Source of the DNA: Planococcus lenghuensis
GTDB lineage: Bacteria; Bacillota; Bacilli; Bacillales_A; Planococcaceae
Direction of reading: 5' to 3'
Assembly (NCBI RefSeq): GCF_001999905.1
Contig: NZ_CP019640.1
Span: 1,344,001 to 1,408,000 of the forward strand
Length of the DNA stretch: 64,000 nucleotides
Shown in pieces: positions 34,182 through 44,444 of the stretch (its first letter is position 1; each line of letters opens with the position of its first letter). Position numbers and translations under genes: made by a program. The notes beneath the pieces are model-generated. The model was not told the DNA's origin. It saw only the letters and a list, made by a program, of their open reading frames with translations, and ran no database searches.

Positions 34182-36503
34182 ATGGCAAATGACATAAAAC
34201 TGCAAGTGCCTTTGCTCCCGCTTCGTGGTCTTCTCGTATTTCCGACCATGGTGCTGCATATCGATGTCGGCCGTGAACGGTCGGTGGCAGCGCTGGAGCA
34301 GGCGCTTCTTGGTGATGAAATCGTTTTTCTCACCACTCAAAAAGAAATGAGTCTTGAACAGCCGGGCTTGGATGATTTATATGAAACCGGCACATTGGCT
34401 CGCGTAAAACAGATGCTGAAGCTCCCAAACGGCACGATCCGTGTGCTTGTGGAAGGTCTTGAACGCGGACAATGGGCGAATTACACGGAAGGGGAGACGG
34501 TCACGACAGTGGATGTGACGCCTTACCCGGATCCGACGGAACGGACAACTGAACTCAATGCACTCATGCGTATGCTGCTTGAACAGTTTGAAAGCTATAC
34601 AAAAAACACGAAAAAAGCATCAAAAGAATCCATCAGCACCGTTGCCGATATCGAAGAACCGGGCCGCCTTGCCGATACAATCGCTTCTCAGATGAAGATA
34701 AAGATTGCGGGCAAGCAGGAAATCCTGGAAACATTCGATGTAACGGAACGGCTGGAGAAGCTGATTACACAGCTGCACAGTGAACAGGAAGTGCAGGAGA
34801 TCGAGAAGCGGATCGGCCAGCGTGTGAAAAAAGCGATGGAGCAAACCCAGAAGGAATTTTATTTGCGCGAGCAGATGAAAGCGATTCAGAAAGAATTAGG
34901 CGATAAAGACGGCAAATCGGCTGAAGTCGTGGACCTTCGTAAACGAATCGAAGAAGCCGGTATGACGGAATCCGCTGAAAAAACAGCGCTTAAGGAACTG
35001 GATCGGTTTGAGAAATTGCCGGCCGCAGCAGCTGAAAGCGGCATCGTCCGCAATTACATCGAATGGCTCGTCACGATTCCATGGTCAAAAGCGACGGAGG
35101 ACCGGCTGGATATCAATCATGCCGCCGAAGTGCTGGAGCGCGATCATGACGGTCTTGAAACCGTCAAAGAACGCGTGCTGGAATATCTGGCTGTCCAGCA
35201 GATGACGAACTCGCTGCGCGGACCCATTCTATGTCTCGTCGGACCGCCGGGTGTCGGGAAAACTTCCCTTGCGCATTCGATTGCGGAGTCCCTTGACCGC
35301 AATTTCGTCCGTGTGTCGCTCGGCGGCGTACGGGATGAGTCGGAGATTCGCGGCCACCGCCGGACATATGTCGGAGCGATGCCGGGTCGTCTCATTCAGG
35401 GAATGAAAAAAGCGGGGACGATCAATCCGGTGTTCCTGCTCGATGAAATCGATAAGATGTCGAACGATTTCCGGGGCGACCCGTCTTCGGCTATGCTCGA
35501 AGTGCTCGATCCGGAGCAGAATTCGACATTCAGCGACCATTATATAGAAGAAAGCTATGACCTTTCCCAAGTGCTGTTCATTGCAACAGCGAACGATCTC
35601 GGGTCGATTCCCGGCCCATTGCGCGACCGAATGGAAGTTATTCAGATCGCGGGGTACACGGAAGGCGAGAAACAATTGATCGCGAAGAATCACTTGATTC
35701 CGAAGCAGTTGAAAGAACACGGCCTGACAGATGATAAGCTCCAGTTCGAAGCTGATGCGATTCTGTCGGTCATCCGCTATCATACCCGGGAAGCGGGCGT
35801 GCGCGGATTGGAACGCCAAATCGCATCAATTTGCCGGAAAGTGACGAAACAGCTCGTGTCCGGTGAAAAAGAAGCCATTACGGTGAATGAAGCGCTGGTG
35901 GAAGAGTACCTCGGCAAGAAAAAATTCCGCTACGGCCAAGCCGAAACGGAAAATCAGGTTGGGGTTGCGACAGGGCTCGCGTATACGGCGGTCGGCGGCG
36001 ACACGCTGCAGATTGAAGTCTCCCTGTCACCGGGCAGCGGGAAACTGCAGCTCACCGGGAAACTCGGCGATGTGATGAAGGAATCTGCACAGACGGCTCT
36101 GTCATTTGTGCGGGCACGGGCAGAATCCCTCGGCATCGATCCGGATTTCCATAAAAATCATGATATTCATATTCATGTTCCGGAAGGCGCCGTACCGAAA
36201 GACGGTCCGTCCGCCGGTATCACGATTGCCACAGCACTCGTGTCCGCCTTATCGAAACGGCCGATCCGCCGTGAAGTCGGCATGACCGGAGAAATCACAT
36301 TGCGCGGGCGCGTATTGCCGATCGGCGGCGTCAAAGAAAAAACATTGAGCGCACACCGGGCAGGCTTGCGGACAATCATTTTGCCGAAAGAAAACGAACG
36401 TGACATCGATGATATTCCGGAAAGTGTACGTGAAGCGCTGACTTTCAAGCTCGTATCACAGGCGGATGAAGTCTTGAATGTGGCGCTTGAAGGAGATATT
36501 TAA
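34182..36503 (+). CDS. lonA: ATP-dependent protease La (LonA)
   Basis: 773 residues from the ATG at 34182 behind TGGAGGTGGACTCCCAG; an in-frame ATG at 34104 overlaps the terminator. The N-terminal LON substrate domain begins [15 protein letters not shown]. Walker A GPPGVGKT lies near 352. The Ser-Lys protease domain has [14 protein letters not shown] (catalytic Ser about 675) and the [17 protein letters not shown] lysine segment. Length equals B. subtilis LonA. Its TAATG junction couples it to ysxC. Confidence 0.97.
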   Translation: MANDIKLQVPLLPLRGLLVFPTMVLHIDVGRERSVAALEQALLGDEIVFLTTQKEMSLEQPGLDDLYETGTLARVKQMLKLPNGTIRVLVEGLERGQWANYTEGETVTTVDVTPYPDPTERTTELNALMRMLLEQFESYTKNTKKASKESISTVADIEEPGRLADTIASQMKIKIAGKQEILETFDVTERLEKLITQLHSEQEVQEIEKRIGQRVKKAMEQTQKEFYLREQMKAIQKELGDKDGKSAEVVDLRKRIEEAGMTESAEKTALKELDRFEKLPAAAAESGIVRNYIEWLVTIPWSKATEDRLDINHAAEVLERDHDGLETVKERVLEYLAVQQMTNSLRGPILCLVGPPGVGKTSLAHSIAESLDRNFVRVSLGGVRDESEIRGHRRTYVGAMPGRLIQGMKKAGTINPVFLLDEIDKMSNDFRGDPSSAMLEVLDPEQNSTFSDHYIEESYDLSQVLFIATANDLGSIPGPLRDRMEVIQIAGYTEGEKQLIAKNHLIPKQLKEHGLTDDKLQFEADAILSVIRYHTREAGVRGLERQIASICRKVTKQLVSGEKEAITVNEALVEEYLGKKKFRYGQAETENQVGVATGLAYTAVGGDTLQIEVSLSPGSGKLQLTGKLGDVMKESAQTALSFVRARAESLGIDPDFHKNHDIHIHVPEGAVPKDGPSAGITIATALVSALSKRPIRREVGMTGEITLRGRVLPIGGVKEKTLSAHRAGLRTIILPKENERDIDDIPESVREALTFKLVSQADEVLNVALEGDI

Positions 36504-37084
36504 TGAAAGTGAATAACGTTGAACTGGTCATCTCGGCTGTCCGGCCGGAACAGTACCCGGAAGGCGGACTCCCCGAGTTCGCACTCGCCGGCCGGTCGAA
36601 TGTCGGAAAATCCTCCTTCATCAACCGGATGATCGGACGGAAAGCGATGGCGCGCATTTCCTCAAAGCCCGGCAAGACCCAGACGCTAAACTTCTATAAA
36701 ATTGAAGAGCAGTTATTCTACGTCGACGTGCCGGGGTACGGTTATGCGAAAGTATCAAAATCCGAACGGGAAGCATGGGGGAAAATGATCGAGCGCTACA
36801 TCACCGGCCGTGATGTGCTGCAGGCGGTCATCCAGATCATCGACCTCCGGCATCCGCCGACGGAAGATGATGTCATGATGTACGATTTCCTGAAGCATTA
36901 CAATATTCCCTGCATCATCATTGGAACGAAAGCGGACAAGATCCCGAAAGGCAAGTGGGCGAAGCACAAGAAAATCATCCGTGAAGGACTTGAACTGGAA
37001 GAAGGCGATCCCCTCATCGTCTTCTCCTCTGAAACCGGTCTCGGGAAAGATGAAGTATGGGGCGAAATTCTGAAACGCATGTAA
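36503..37084 (+). CDS. ysxC: Ribosome biogenesis GTP-binding protein YsxC/EngB
   Basis: 193 residues from the ATG at 36503, overlapping the lonA stop by one base. GTPase motifs: G1 GRSNVGKSS (about 30), G2 region [12 protein letters not shown]3 [10 protein letters not shown] (about 75), G4 [11 protein letters not shown] (about 142). It is needed for large-subunit assembly. A terminator follows directly. Confidence 0.96.
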   Translation: MKVNNVELVISAVRPEQYPEGGLPEFALAGRSNVGKSSFINRMIGRKAMARISSKPGKTQTLNFYKIEEQLFYVDVPGYGYAKVSKSEREAWGKMIERYITGRDVLQAVIQIIDLRHPPTEDDVMMYDFLKHYNIPCIIIGTKADKIPKGKWAKHKKIIREGLELEEGDPLIVFSSETGLGKDEVWGEILKRM

Positions 37085-37113
37085 GGTGCAGCTGCGGCTG
37101 CGCCTTTTTTTTA
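37084..37113 (+). terminator. Rho-independent terminator after ysxC
   Basis: AGGTGCAGC-TGC-GGCTGCGCCT with a run of eight T. Confidence 0.85.
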
Positions 37114-37218
37114 TGGGGAAGCGAATTTCAGTGGTTCATTTGCTGGATTCGGGGAATAGGTTCAAAGAGACTGCGTGACATGGGGGATTATTACTTGTTT
37201 AAGATAAATTTTCAGGCG

Positions 37219-37323
37219 TTCGCAAGTATTTTTGCTTGATTCGCAAGTGTTTGATTTGATATCGCAAGTATTGCACCTAGAATCGCAAGTAACGGAAGGT
37301 GTTTTGCAAGTAATGAAATCCTC
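37219..37323. repeat. Repeat island 2, block A: five 21-nt degenerate units
   Basis: Units at 37219, 37240, 37261, 37282 and 37303, all 21 bases, consensus NTCGCAAGTATTN(8-9). The first 11 bases are most constant (TTCGCAAGTAT, ATCGCAAGTAA). No coding or ribosome-binding signal. Confidence 0.85.
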
Positions 37324-37391
37324 TTCGTTTATTGGGATGAGTGTGAGAAAACCATGCTAGAAATTTACGAATCTTGTGGTATAGTTGCTGT

Positions 37392-37496
37392 ATCTGCAAG
37401 TATCGCTGCTTGAAACGTAACTGTTTAATCAGAGTTCGCAAGTATTACATAGTATATCGCAAGTAACGGAAGGCAGTTCACAAGTAACGAAGGGGC
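37392..37496. repeat. Repeat island 2, block B: five 21-nt degenerate units
   Basis: Units at 37392, 37413, 37434, 37455 and 37476. Unit 4 of both blocks shares TCGCAAGTAACGGAAGG. The offset between blocks is 173 bases. Unit 2 (AAACGTAACTG) is the most worn. Confidence 0.8.
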
Positions 37497-37562
37497 TGTT
37501 AATATCCCGGGCTCGCAGAGTCTTTGTTCTTGAGGCTGGTTCCCGGCTTTGCTACACTTAGA

Positions 37563-37653
37563 CAGTAATCATTCTAATGTAGTTGCTCAATTGGCTTGAA
37601 TTCAACGCTTGTTCACAATTCACCGCTGTGGAATCAAGCTTTTATGCTATAAT
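37563..37653 (+). promoter_or_regulatory. hemA promoter with extended -10 and candidate PerR box
   Basis: TGCTATAAT at 37645-37653 is a good extended -10, 40 bases before hemA. CAGTAATCATTCTAA at 37563-37577 matches the 7-1-7 PerR/Fur-type box (TTATAATNATTATAA) at 10 of 14 informative positions. hemA is a PerR target in B. subtilis. The box is about 70 bases upstream of the -10, which is far for direct repression, so the call is tentative. Confidence 0.45.
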
Positions 37654-37692
37654 TGGGTATATGAAACTTGATCGGAAAGGTGTCATGAGTCC

Positions 37693-39060
37693 ATGCATAC
37701 CATCGTAGTGGGAGTTAATTTCCGTACAGCGCCTGTTGAGATCCGCGAAAAGCTTTCGTTCACGGAAAGCAGTATTCCGAATGCGATGCAGCAGCTGCAG
37801 GAACAAAAAAGCATATTGGAGAACGTGATCGTATCGACCTGTAACCGGACGGAGATTTATGCAGTCGTCGACCAGGTACATACAGGGCGCTATTATATCA
37901 AGGATTTTCTGGCGAAGCATTTCGGGCTGCCGCAGGATACGTTTTCACCGTACCTTTTCGTTTATGAAGGCGACGGTGCTGTTGAACACTTGTTTAAGGT
38001 GACGTCCGGCTTGGATTCCATGGTGCTCGGCGAAACCCAGATCCTCGGACAGGTGCGTTCAAGCTTTCTGGCCGGCCAGAATTTCGGCACGACCGGAACG
38101 GTATTCAACCAGCTGTTCAAGCAGGCAGTGACGTTCGCGAAACGCGCACATTCGGAAACGGCAATCGGCGAAAATGCCGTGTCTGTTTCATATGCGGCTG
38201 TTGAACTCGGCAAGAAGATTTTCGGTTCCCTGAAAAACAAACGAGTCGTCATCCTTGGCGCCGGTAAAATGGGCGAACTGGCTATTCAGAATCTGCAGGG
38301 AAGCGGCGCGAAAGATATCACTGTCATCAACCGGACATTTTCGAAGGCAGAGGAAGTGGCAGCGAAATTCGACGGACAGGCAAAACCGCTGCAGGAACTT
38401 CAATGTGCACTGCTGGAAGCGGATATTCTTATTTCGTCGACTGGCGCAACCGAATATGTACTTGATCATGAAGTGATGAATTATGTGGAAAAGCTTCGCA
38501 AAGGCAAACCGCTTTTTGCGGTCGACATCGCAGTGCCGCGGGACTTGGATCCGCGCATCGGCGACTTGTCGAACGTGTTCTTGTATGACATCGACGATCT
38601 GCAGGGCATTGTGGACGCGAATCTTGCAGAACGGGAACGGGCAGCGAATGAAATCCGCCTCATGATCGAACAGGAATGCGTGCAGTTCAGCGATTGGCTG
38701 GCGACACTCGGTGTGGTTCCGGTTATTTCGGCCCTGCGCGGTAAAGCGTTGGCGATCCAGACGGAAACGATGGCGAGCATCGAAAACAAAATGCCGGATC
38801 TTACAGACCGGGAACGCAAGATTTTGAGCAAGCATACCAAATCGATCATCAACCAGCTGCTGAAAGAGCCGATTCTGCAGGCGAAGGAAATGGCGGCGTC
38901 TCCGAAATCCCGGGAGCAACTTGAGCTGTTCCAGCAGATCTTCGGAATTGAAGAAGCGGTGGAACAGGAATTGGCGCAGCAGGCAACGCTTGCTAAAGCC
39001 CGCGTAAAAACCGCTGCCGATCAGCAGCAGGCACAGCAAAAACCCGGATTTTCATTTTGA
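37693..39060 (+). CDS. hemA: Glutamyl-tRNA reductase
   Basis: 455 residues from the ATG at 37693 behind GGAAAGGTGTCATGAGTCC. The active-site cysteine lies in [11 protein letters not shown] (about 50), [13 protein letters not shown] is near 112, and the NADPH-binding [13 protein letters not shown] near 186. It makes glutamate-1-semialdehyde from Glu-tRNA, the committed step of C5-pathway haem synthesis. First gene of hemAXCDBL. The C-terminus is Gln-rich ([12 protein letters not shown]). Confidence 0.96.
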   Translation: MHTIVVGVNFRTAPVEIREKLSFTESSIPNAMQQLQEQKSILENVIVSTCNRTEIYAVVDQVHTGRYYIKDFLAKHFGLPQDTFSPYLFVYEGDGAVEHLFKVTSGLDSMVLGETQILGQVRSSFLAGQNFGTTGTVFNQLFKQAVTFAKRAHSETAIGENAVSVSYAAVELGKKIFGSLKNKRVVILGAGKMGELAIQNLQGSGAKDITVINRTFSKAEEVAAKFDGQAKPLQELQCALLEADILISSTGATEYVLDHEVMNYVEKLRKGKPLFAVDIAVPRDLDPRIGDLSNVFLYDIDDLQGIVDANLAERERAANEIRLMIEQECVQFSDWLATLGVVPVISALRGKALAIQTETMASIENKMPDLTDRERKILSKHTKSIINQLLKEPILQAKEMAASPKSREQLELFQQIFGIEEAVEQELAQQATLAKARVKTAADQQQAQQKPGFSF

Positions 39061-39069
39061 CCGATCGAC

Positions 39070-39122
39070 AAGAGCGTTTCTGTATCTGTATGTTAAACTA
39101 GAGATACGGAACGCTCTTTTTG
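39070..39122 (+). terminator. Terminator-like hairpin between hemA and hemX
   Basis: AGAGCGTTTCTGTATCT and AGATACGGAACGCTCT arms with TTTTTGCG tail. Placed inside the hem operon, it would lower expression of hemXCDBL relative to hemA. Confidence 0.75.
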
Positions 39123-39151
39123 CGTTGACCGGCTGAATAAAGGAGAAGACG

Positions 39152-39982
39152 ATGGCGGATCTGACAATGGCAAGGCTGCATGAAGCGATGGTCATTCTGT
39201 ACGCTGTCAGCCTTGTTTTTTATTTTATCGATTTTCTGTATAAGGAAACAAAGGCGAGCCGTTGGGCACTCGGGCTGCTCGGTGCTGTCTGGGTGCTTCA
39301 GACGGTATTTCTTATCATATATGTGGTTGAGACAGGCCGGTTCCCGGTATTGACATTGTTTGAAGGCATTTATTTTTACGCATGGCTGCTTGTGACGCTG
39401 TCGATTGTGCTCCGGATTTTCACGAGACTCGATTTCGCGGTGTTTTTCATCAATGTGATCGGCTTCGTGTTCATGACCGTCCATACATTCGCGCCGGTGC
39501 AGATTGAACGGTCACCGGTCGGGGAAGCGCTCGTGTCCGAGCTCCTGCTGATCCACATCACGTTTGCGATTTTGTCGTATGCCGCATTCTCGCTGGCATT
39601 CGTGTTTGCGGCGCTGTATTGGATTTTATACCGGCTGCTGAAAGAAAAACGCCGGCCTGTGCAGTGGAGCCGGCTGCCGTCGCTCGGCCAGGCGGAACAG
39701 GGCATGACGGCGTCGATTTTGGCCGGCATTCCGCTGTTGTTCGTGTCGTTGACACTCGGGCTGCAATGGGCATATGTGTCTCTTGAGGAATTCTCCTTAT
39801 GGGATGCGAAAATCGTCGGTTCGTTCGTGCTGCTGCTTATTTACAGCGGCATCCTGTACTTCCGCCGAAAAGGTCCGTTGAACGGCAAGGCGTATGCGAG
39901 TGCGCATGTGTATGCCTTTTTATTCGTGCTTATTAACTTCCTGCTTGGCAGCAGGCTGTCAGAATTTCATTTTTGGTACTAG
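39152..39982 (+). CDS. hemX: HemX, CcsA-like membrane protein of the haem operon
   Basis: 276 residues from the ATG at 39152 behind AAAGGAGAAGACG. Eight hydrophobic segments; the family is related to cytochrome c assembly protein CcsA/ResC. In B. subtilis HemX lowers HemA levels. The last coding bases, encoding SRLSEFHFW, are duplicated 270 bases downstream, beyond a tandem repeat array. Confidence 0.9.
   Translation: MADLTMARLHEAMVILYAVSLVFYFIDFLYKETKASRWALGLLGAVWVLQTVFLIIYVVETGRFPVLTLFEGIYFYAWLLVTLSIVLRIFTRLDFAVFFINVIGFVFMTVHTFAPVQIERSPVGEALVSELLLIHITFAILSYAAFSLAFVFAALYWILYRLLKEKRRPVQWSRLPSLGQAEQGMTASILAGIPLLFVSLTLGLQWAYVSLEEFSLWDAKIVGSFVLLLIYSGILYFRRKGPLNGKAYASAHVYAFLFVLINFLLGSRLSEFHFWY
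39950..39977 (+). repeat. 28-bp direct repeat, copy 1 (inside the hemX 3' end)
   Basis: Starts AGCAGGCTGTCAG and ends TTTTTGGT. An identical 28-base copy occurs at 40221-40248. Confidence 0.9.
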
Positions 39983-40024
39983 CATGAATTGACCCGTGGC
40001 TGAAAAATTGCCACCGTATTTTTA

Positions 40025-40223
40025 ATGCGACGAGCGAGCGAAGCGGCGCAGGAGCACTTGTATTGTATGCGACGAGCAAGCACAGCGGCGCAGGAGCACT
40101 TGTATTGTATGCGACGAGCAAGCACAGCGGCGCAGGAGCACTTGTGTTGTATGCGACGAGCAAGCACAGCGGCGCAGGAGCACTTGTGTTGTATGCGACG
40201 AGCAAGCACAGCGGCGCAGGAGC
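40025..40223 (+). repeat. 42-bp tandem repeat array (4.7 copies) between hemX and hemC
   Basis: Units start at 40025, 40067, 40109, 40151 and 40193, each exactly 42 bases (ATGCGACGAG... to ...CACTTGTGTTGT). The last is cut after about 31 bases, where it joins the duplicated hemX end. Unit 1 differs at a few positions; units 2-5 are nearly identical, with one A/G change. Because 42 is a multiple of three, all frames stay open, giving spurious ORFs on both strands. There are no spacers, so it is not CRISPR. Confidence 0.92.
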
Positions 40224-40248
40224 AGGCTGTCAGAATTTCATTTTTGGT
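40221..40248 (+). repeat. 28-bp direct repeat, copy 2 (upstream of hemC)
   Basis: Exact copy of 39950-39977. It fuses to the last 42-bp unit at AGCAGG and ends 24 bases before the hemC start codon. Confidence 0.9.
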
Positions 40249-40271
40249 TATAACGGAAAGGTTGGAGAAAG

Positions 40272-41207
40272 TTGAGAAAAATAATTGTAGGTTCCCGCAG
40301 AAGCAAATTGGCGCTCACACAGACGAATTGGTTCATCGAGGAAATGAAAAAAGCGGGCGCGCCGTTTGAATTTGAAGTGAAGGAAATCGTCACGAAAGGT
40401 GACAAGATCGTGGATGTTACGCTATCGAAAGTCGGGGGCAAAGGGCTGTTCGTGAAAGAAATCGAGCAGGCGCTGGAAAATAAGGAAATCGACATGGCAG
40501 TCCATTCCATGAAAGATGTGCCTTCCGTATTGCCGGAAGGGTTCACGATCGGCTGTGTGCCGCGCCGGGAAGACCCGCGCGATGCGTTCATTTCAAAAGG
40601 CAACGTCAAGCTTGCCGATCTGCCGGCAGGGGCAATCGTCGGGACGAGCAGCCTGCGCCGCAGCGCTCAGCTTCTCCGAATCCGGCCGGATGTGAAAGTG
40701 CAGTGGATTCGCGGCAATATCGATACGCGGCTCGGAAAGCTGGAAACAGGTGAATTCGATGCGATTATTCTGGCAGCTGCCGGACTGAAACGCATGGGCT
40801 GGAGCGATAACGTGGTTACGGAATACCTTGATGCGGAACAATGTGTGCCGGCGATCGGTCAGGGTGCACTCGGCATCGAATGCCGGATTGATGACGATGA
40901 ACTGATTTCCGAACTCGCCAAACTGAATGATCCGGCAACGATGACAGCAGTCAGTGCAGAACGCAAATTCCTCTCGGATATGGATGGCGGCTGCCAGGTG
41001 CCGATCGCCGGTTATGCGACGCTGTCGGATGAAGGTGTTTCATTCACCGGACTTGTCGGGGCACCGGACGGTTCGGTCATGTACCGGGAGACGATCCAGT
41101 CGCAGGATCCGGTTGAAGCGGGCCGGATCGCAGCAGAGCGCATCAGCGCACAAGGCGGTTATGACCTCATCCAGAAAGTGAAAGCGGAAAATGACCTCCA
41201 CTACTGA
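40272..41207 (+). CDS. hemC: Porphobilinogen deaminase (hydroxymethylbilane synthase)
   Basis: 311 residues from TTG at 40272 behind GGTTGGAGAAAG. Motifs: [13 protein letters not shown] at the N-terminus, VHSMKDVPS (about 78) and the dipyrromethane-cofactor cysteine in [10 protein letters not shown] (about 238). It joins four porphobilinogens. It overlaps hemD by 17 bases. Confidence 0.96.
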   Translation: MRKIIVGSRRSKLALTQTNWFIEEMKKAGAPFEFEVKEIVTKGDKIVDVTLSKVGGKGLFVKEIEQALENKEIDMAVHSMKDVPSVLPEGFTIGCVPRREDPRDAFISKGNVKLADLPAGAIVGTSSLRRSAQLLRIRPDVKVQWIRGNIDTRLGKLETGEFDAIILAAAGLKRMGWSDNVVTEYLDAEQCVPAIGQGALGIECRIDDDELISELAKLNDPATMTAVSAERKFLSDMDGGCQVPIAGYATLSDEGVSFTGLVGAPDGSVMYRETIQSQDPVEAGRIAAERISAQGGYDLIQKVKAENDLHY

Positions 41208-41898
41208 TCGGCCGTTGCAAGGCGATACGATTATTTTCACCGGATCATCACTGCCGGAAGAAGCGGTGAAGCTTGCAGCGTCATACGGAGCGAACGTGCA
41301 GTATGTGCCGTTGATTGAAACGGTGCCGACGGATGAGCCGGCACCGGATTTGCATGAATATGACTGGCTCATTTTCACGAGCGCATCAGCGGTGGAAGCG
41401 TTTCATGAACAGCATGCACGGCCGAAAGCGAAAATCGCTGCGGTTGGCAGTAAGACAGCGGCCGCTCTGGAGCAGGCGGGCTATCATGTCGATTTCGTGC
41501 CGTCTGTATTTGCGGCGGATGCATTTATCCGTGAATTTCCGGAAGTGGCACCGGACGGCCGCTGCCTGTTCATCCGGGGCGCGCGGGCGAAAGATACGAT
41601 TTATCAATTGCCGCTCGCAGTGGACGACTGGACGGTGTACGATACGGCCCCATGCAGGGGAAACGCCGAACGGCTTGCCCGGATGACGGATGCAATCGTC
41701 ATTTTTGCAAGCCCTTCCGCTGTTGAAACCTATATGGAAGCGGGTGGCCAGTGGCGGACGATCGAGGCTGCCGCCATCGGTTATGTGACGGAACAGGCAA
41801 TCAAACAAGCCGGCGGTCGCGTCAGCGCGGTGCCGGCTAACCATACGTACCCGGACGTGATCCGGACAATCGTGAAAGGCAGGGTTCAAAATGACTGA
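41191..41898 (+). CDS. hemD: Uroporphyrinogen-III synthase
   Basis: 235 residues from the ATG at 41191, inside the hemC 3' end. The fold pattern of HemD is visible: [14 protein letters not shown] at the start, [15 protein letters not shown] (about 52) and [13 protein letters not shown] (about 168). Sequence is typically weakly conserved; operon position makes it certain. It overlaps hemB by 8 bases. Confidence 0.93.
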   Translation: MTSTTDRPLQGDTIIFTGSSLPEEAVKLAASYGANVQYVPLIETVPTDEPAPDLHEYDWLIFTSASAVEAFHEQHARPKAKIAAVGSKTAAALEQAGYHVDFVPSVFAADAFIREFPEVAPDGRCLFIRGARAKDTIYQLPLAVDDWTVYDTAPCRGNAERLARMTDAIVIFASPSAVETYMEAGGQWRTIEAAAIGYVTEQAIKQAGGRVSAVPANHTYPDVIRTIVKGRVQND

Positions 41899-42880
41899 AT
41901 TGAATTTCCGGCGCCATCGCCGTCTTCGGACATCGGCGAATATGCGCGCTATGGTAAGGGAAACACAGCTCGACAAACAGGATTTCATTTACCCGATTTT
42001 TGTGGTGGACGGAGAAAATGTGCGCAACGAAGTGAAATCGATGCCGGGTGTTTATCAGCTGTCACTCGATCTGCTCGGGGAAGAAGTCGACGAAGTGGCT
42101 TCACTCGGCATTCCGTCTGTGATTTTATTCGGCGTGCCGGATGCAGCTGATAAAGACGCAGAAGGGACCGGGGCTTTCCACGATCACGGCATCGTGCAAA
42201 AAGCGACCCGCTTTGTGAAAGAACGCCAGCCGGACTTGCTTGTCATCGCTGATACGTGTCTGTGCGAATACACCAACCACGGCCATTGCGGCGTCATTGA
42301 AAACGGCATCGTCCTGAACGACAAAACGCTTGAATTGCTTGCCCGTACGGCAGTGAGCCAGGCGAAAGCGGGCGCGGACATCATTGCGCCGTCGAATATG
42401 ATGGACGGCTTTGTCGCTGCTATCCGCGCGGGACTCGATGAAGCCGGGTTCGACCATATTCCGATCATGAGCTATGCGGTGAAGTATTCATCCGCCTATT
42501 ATGGTCCGTTCCGCGATGCGGCGAATTCCGCTCCGCAATTCGGCGACCGCAAGGCGTATCAGATGGATTATTCAAACCGGACCGAAGCGCTGCGCGAAGC
42601 GGCGTCCGACGTCGAGGAAGGCGCGGATTTCCTCATGGTAAAACCGGCGCTGTCATATCTCGACATCGTGCGCGACGTAAAGAATAACTTCGATCTGCCG
42701 GTTGTGGCCTATAATGTGTCCGGTGAGTATGCGATGGTGAAAGCCGCTGCGGCGAACGGCTGGATCGATGAAAAACAGATCGTGCTTGAAACGCTGACGA
42801 GCATGAAGCGGGCGGGCGCCGATCTGATTCTGACGTATCACGCAAAAGACGCGGTGCGCTGGCTGGAGGGAAAAGCATGA
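41891..42880 (+). CDS. hemB: Delta-aminolevulinic acid dehydratase
   Basis: 329 residues from the ATG at 41891. The zinc-binding cysteines are in [14 protein letters not shown] (about 118-131). The Schiff-base lysines lie in [15 protein letters not shown] (about 198) and [12 protein letters not shown] (about 250). It condenses two ALA molecules to porphobilinogen. It overlaps hemL by ATGA. Confidence 0.97.
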   Translation: MTELNFRRHRRLRTSANMRAMVRETQLDKQDFIYPIFVVDGENVRNEVKSMPGVYQLSLDLLGEEVDEVASLGIPSVILFGVPDAADKDAEGTGAFHDHGIVQKATRFVKERQPDLLVIADTCLCEYTNHGHCGVIENGIVLNDKTLELLARTAVSQAKAGADIIAPSNMMDGFVAAIRAGLDEAGFDHIPIMSYAVKYSSAYYGPFRDAANSAPQFGDRKAYQMDYSNRTEALREAASDVEEGADFLMVKPALSYLDIVRDVKNNFDLPVVAYNVSGEYAMVKAAAANGWIDEKQIVLETLTSMKRAGADLILTYHAKDAVRWLEGKA

Positions 42881-44169
42881 GCTACGAAAAATCTCAACAA
42901 GCATTCAAAGAAGCAGTAAACCTGATGCCGGGCGGCGTTAACTCGCCGGTCCGCGCATTCAAATCCGTCAACATGGACCCGATTTTCATGGAAAGCGGCA
43001 AAGGGGCGGAAATCACCGACATTGACGGCAATACATATGTCGATTATGTCTTGTCATGGGGGCCGCTCATTCTCGGCCATGCCCATCCGGATGTTGTGGA
43101 AGCGGTCAAAAAGACAGCGGAAAGCGGCACGTCGTTCGGCGCACCGACGGTCATTGAAAACGAATTGGCGAAACTTGTGATCGACCGGGTGCCGTCGATC
43201 GAAATGGTGCGCATGGTATCATCCGGCACGGAAGCGACGATGAGCGCATTGCGGCTGGCGCGCGGCTATACCGGGCGCAATAAAATCCTGAAATTCGAAG
43301 GCAATTACCATGGACACGGTGACAGTCTGCTGATCAAAGCGGGTTCCGGTGTGGCAACACTCGGACTGCCGGATTCACCGGGTGTACCGGAAGGCGTGGC
43401 GCAGAACACGATCACGGTTCCATTTAACGACCTCGAAAGTGTCCGCTATGTATTTAATGAATTCGGTGATGACCTGGCAGGTGTCATCGTTGAGCCGGTC
43501 GCAGGAAATATGGGCGTCGTCCCGCCGGCGGAAGGGTTTCTCGAAGGGTTGCGTGAATTGACCGAACAAAACGGCACTGTCCTTATTTTCGATGAAGTCA
43601 TGACCGGATTCCGTGTCGGTTATCATTGCGCCCAAGGCTATTACGGCGTGACACCGGATCTTACTTGTCTCGGTAAAGTCATCGGTGGCGGATTGCCGGT
43701 TGGCGCATACGGCGGCAAACGCGAGATCATGGAACAAATTGCGCCGGCCGGTCCGATTTATCAGGCGGGCACATTATCCGGCAATCCGCTGGCTATGTCT
43801 GCCGGACTGGCAACATTGTCGAACCTGACTGAAGAAAGTTATGATACGTTCAAAGAGCAGGCGGATCAGCTGGAAGCGGGATTCCGTGAAGCTGCGGAGA
43901 AATACAACATTCCGCATACCGTGAACCGCGCTGGTTCGATGATCGGATTTTTCTTTACGAATGAAACCGTCACGGATTTCGAAACGGCGAAGACATCCGA
44001 TTTGAATTTATTCGCGGAAGTATATGAAGGCATGGCGGAACAAGGCATTTACTTGCCGCCGTCCCAATTTGAAGGATTGTTCTTGTCGACTGCCCATACA
44101 GCAGTGCAAATCGCAAAAACAGTGGAAGCATTCCATACGGTCTTCGCAAAAGTAACGAAAAACGCATAA
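42877..44169 (+). CDS. hemL: Glutamate-1-semialdehyde 2,1-aminomutase
   Basis: 430 residues from the ATG at 42877. PLP-enzyme motifs: the N-terminal [31 protein letters not shown] (about 113), [12 protein letters not shown] (about 234) and the PLP lysine in [17 protein letters not shown] (about 267). It converts GSA to ALA. It closes the hem operon with a terminator after it. Confidence 0.97.
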   Translation: MSYEKSQQAFKEAVNLMPGGVNSPVRAFKSVNMDPIFMESGKGAEITDIDGNTYVDYVLSWGPLILGHAHPDVVEAVKKTAESGTSFGAPTVIENELAKLVIDRVPSIEMVRMVSSGTEATMSALRLARGYTGRNKILKFEGNYHGHGDSLLIKAGSGVATLGLPDSPGVPEGVAQNTITVPFNDLESVRYVFNEFGDDLAGVIVEPVAGNMGVVPPAEGFLEGLRELTEQNGTVLIFDEVMTGFRVGYHCAQGYYGVTPDLTCLGKVIGGGLPVGAYGGKREIMEQIAPAGPIYQAGTLSGNPLAMSAGLATLSNLTEESYDTFKEQADQLEAGFREAAEKYNIPHTVNRAGSMIGFFFTNETVTDFETAKTSDLNLFAEVYEGMAEQGIYLPPSQFEGLFLSTAHTAVQIAKTVEAFHTVFAKVTKNA

Positions 44170-44178
44170 ATGAGACAA

Positions 44179-44212
44179 ACCGCCAACTTTTCCACGTTGG
44201 CGGTTTTTTTCA
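44179..44212 (+). terminator. Rho-independent terminator after hemL
   Basis: CCGCCAAC-TTTTCCAC-GTTGGCGG with TTTTTTT tail. Confidence 0.9.
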
Positions 44213-44356
44213 TGATTGCATATCAATTAAAGGAAAAAATGGATCAAAAGACGGAAAAAGAGAATGTGTATTTTAATGTTATTTACGATAACTTTTTAAG
44301 GGTTTGAAGTGTGATTTCGGTTACATAACTTAGTTTTCTGAAATAATTTAAAGCTC

Positions 44357-44435
44357 TTGACCCCCCTATATTAAAAGGGTATAGTACTCCTCATTGGTTA
44401 AAAAAACCGCCTGTGAATAAGGCGTTTAGAGGAGT
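44357..44435 (+). promoter_or_regulatory. MATE gene promoter and leader
   Basis: TTGACC (44357-44362), 17-base spacer, TATAGT (44380-44385). ACTCCTC (44386-44392) is exactly complementary to the GAGGAGT Shine-Dalgarno (44429-44435), and a small CGCC/GGCG hairpin lies between. The left arm sits near the expected transcription start, so whether it is in the RNA is unclear. Confidence 0.6.
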
Positions 44436-44444
44436 TTATAAATA

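Noticed and set aside
40025-40223. CRISPR array
   Set aside because: The units are contiguous, with no unique spacers, and no cas genes are nearby.
40025-40369. Long open frames on both strands over the 42-bp array
   Set aside because: They are by-products of a repeat length divisible by three, overlap the hemC start, and have no ribosome binding site.
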